NCBI GenBank assembly: GCA_040954595.2
Contig: CM082588.2
Location: forward strand, 7,192,001-7,256,000
Direction: 5' to 3'
Length of the DNA: 64,000 bases
Origin: Balanoglossus misakiensis
Lineage: Eukaryota > Hemichordata
Under the pieces are notes generated by a model. That model searched no databases. It saw nothing but the letters and a program-made list of their open reading frames with translations, and was not told the origin of the DNA. Shown here in pieces: positions 62,827 through 64,000 of this stretch; the first letter of the stretch is position 1; each line of letters opens with the position of its first letter. The position numbers and the translations under genes are program-made.

Positions 62827-63034
62827 CCTCAATTATCCATTCAGTGATGTCTATGTTGTAGATATCAGCTCCATCAGTACTTTTATGTTTTTCTTCGTAA
62901 GGCTCGTTGAATAGACTGCGTTTAGTAGATGTCTTCCCTGCACCAAACGCACCAACCAACATAATACGGCCTCGATATATATTTTTCATGGTATCTGAAC
63001 TTTGTAATGCATTGTGCAAGCGTCTGCCGAAATA
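62827..63034 (-). CDS. Gene C Roc P-loop exon
   Basis: 208 nt, entry phase 0 after GATATTAG. It starts TAT TTC GGC AGA CGC as in B. GAFGAGKTS is intact. The exit codon is GAG instead of AAG. Confidence 0.82.
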
Positions 63035-63204
63035 CTAATATCAAAGATAGTAAACAGTAAGAGAACAAGATTCTACTACCGTGTAATTACTACTACATCA
63101 TGATCATCATTATGATCATGATGATGATGATGATGATGATCATGATCATCATCATCATCATCAATCAGAAGAAAAAATCATAGTTTAATGTGTACAAGTA
63201 ATAA

Positions 63205-63741
63205 TGTCACGACTGAGTTTTAACGCTCATAGATCTTTTCTATGATTACGTAAGAAGTCATTCACTTGTATGGTTTTAGTCCAGTATTGAAATAGGTACA
63301 TGACCCAGAGTAAACAAGATTGTGTAATTGATACATGTCAGAACGAGATAGAGATAGAGATAGAGATATCACGCGCTAAGATGTCGTGTTCCCTTATGAC
63401 TTAATACTTGACTAACATATTAATAAGGTGTGGTGAAATTTGAGATCACACCATTATTATCACCGGAGATCCGTGATGGGAGTCAACGAGCATGGAACGA
63501 GTCGTGTAATTCTTACGTTTGACCAGTAATAAACCAGAACTTTGTGTTACTCGGAAAACTTGTTGTAAGTCTCTGTCTACGAAAGGTTTACGATCTGCCG
63601 GGTACGTCTCTCAGACTCTATGAATATGTTGGGTGGAGAAGGAGATGGAGAGAAGTTACGCCGTCAGCCTTCGGACGTGGCTGATTCCCACAGAAGCGTC
63701 CGAAGGAGGTAAACGTCCTAAGGACGGCCGGCCGCGTAACA
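63205..63741. mobile_element. Solo-LTR-like insertion (C copy)
   Basis: 537 bp with the same TGTCACGAC start, GTAACA end and insertion site as 39922-40458. Inherited by B and C from a common ancestral unit. Confidence 0.5.
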
Positions 63742-63855
63742 CATTCCACGTACTAACAAAGTAGTAAATATACAAATATAGATAAAAACTAGATATATAC
63801 TTACATACTGGATTTTGTAGAGGCAAAGTCAAACACATGTAGGTACAACAACAAA

Positions 63856-63915
<60 letters not shown>

Positions 63916-63935
63916 GAGAGGGAGAGAGAGAGAGG

Positions 63936-63995
<60 letters not shown>

Positions 63996-64000
63996 CAGAC
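63742..64000 (-). repeat. Start of array C with one visible candidate 3-nt exon
   Basis: The first unit of the third array. The triplet is TAT (sense) at 63805-63807 between CTACAAAATCCAG and GTAAGTATAT, followed by a long GA tract that runs off the window. Confidence 0.6.

Larger units (their letters stand above)
54539..64000. repeat. Segmental duplication unit C (incomplete in window)
   Basis: Third unit, cut by the window edge within its satellite array. Gene C therefore shows only the P-loop exon to the GT exon; exons 1, 2 and AAAAG lie outside. Confidence 0.85.

Overview
The window is animal nuclear DNA: AT-rich, intron-rich with GT/AG splice sites, full of microsatellites and small non-autonomous transposons, with one 100-N assembly gap (25847-25946). 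The long poly-G/poly-C runs, GA-rich satellites and expanded ROCO genes would fit an invertebrate deuterostome such as amphioxus (Branchiostoma). That assignment is inference.

Left part (1-11.3 kb), single-copy. It holds an unrecognised minus-strand gene with at least three exons (about 787-2592), then the intronless gene for LSm10 (3564-3905), the Sm-like subunit of the U7 snRNP that processes histone pre-mRNA. Next come two tandem paralogues encoding small secreted, acidic, cysteine-rich peptides (CDS 7612-7809 and 10782-10985). Each has the same layout: TATA box, short non-coding exon 1, conserved non-coding exon 2, and the whole CDS in exon 3. MITEs with recognisable target-site duplications lie between and inside these genes.

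Right part (11.3-64 kb) is a tandem triplication of a 20-23 kb unit: copy A about 11303-31329, copy B about 31330-54538, copy C from 54539 past the window end. Each unit carries one minus-strand gene. Splice phases and exon lengths agree across the copies and give one multidomain protein: acidic N-terminus, death-effector-like domain, an insertion point, Roc GTPase (P-loop GAFGAGKTS, DYAGQ, TKKD), COR domain, short linker, and a C-terminal GT-B (GT4-like) glycosyltransferase. The protein is about 1250 residues. Death fold plus Roc-COR plus glycosyltransferase suggests a signalling or innate-immune receptor-like ROCO protein (inference).

Most striking part. The large intron between the death-domain exon and the P-loop exon is a tandem array of roughly 240-360 bp repeats (22 intact units in A, 32 in B, one visible in C). 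On the gene's sense strand each unit reads: long (CT)n tract, a T-rich stretch containing TGC, a near-invariant acceptor ending CCAG, exactly three nucleotides, and a strong donor, usually GTAAGTAT. Those three nucleotides are hypervariable while their flanks are not: 55 units show 15 different triplets, encoding 13 amino acids and never a stop. A conserved 5-nt candidate exon (AAAAG), also between a CT tract and GTAAGT, changes the phase from 1 to 0, the phase needed both for single-codon exons and for the P-loop exon. I propose an array of single-codon microexons that could diversify the linker between death domain and GTPase one residue at a time. The main alternative is that they are recursive-splicing-like sites that leave no residue in the mRNA.

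Copies B and C share a 537-bp solo-LTR-like insertion that A lacks, whereas about 1.2 kb of C (61.3-62.5 kb) is A-like, so the copies have exchanged sequence by gene conversion or unequal crossing over.
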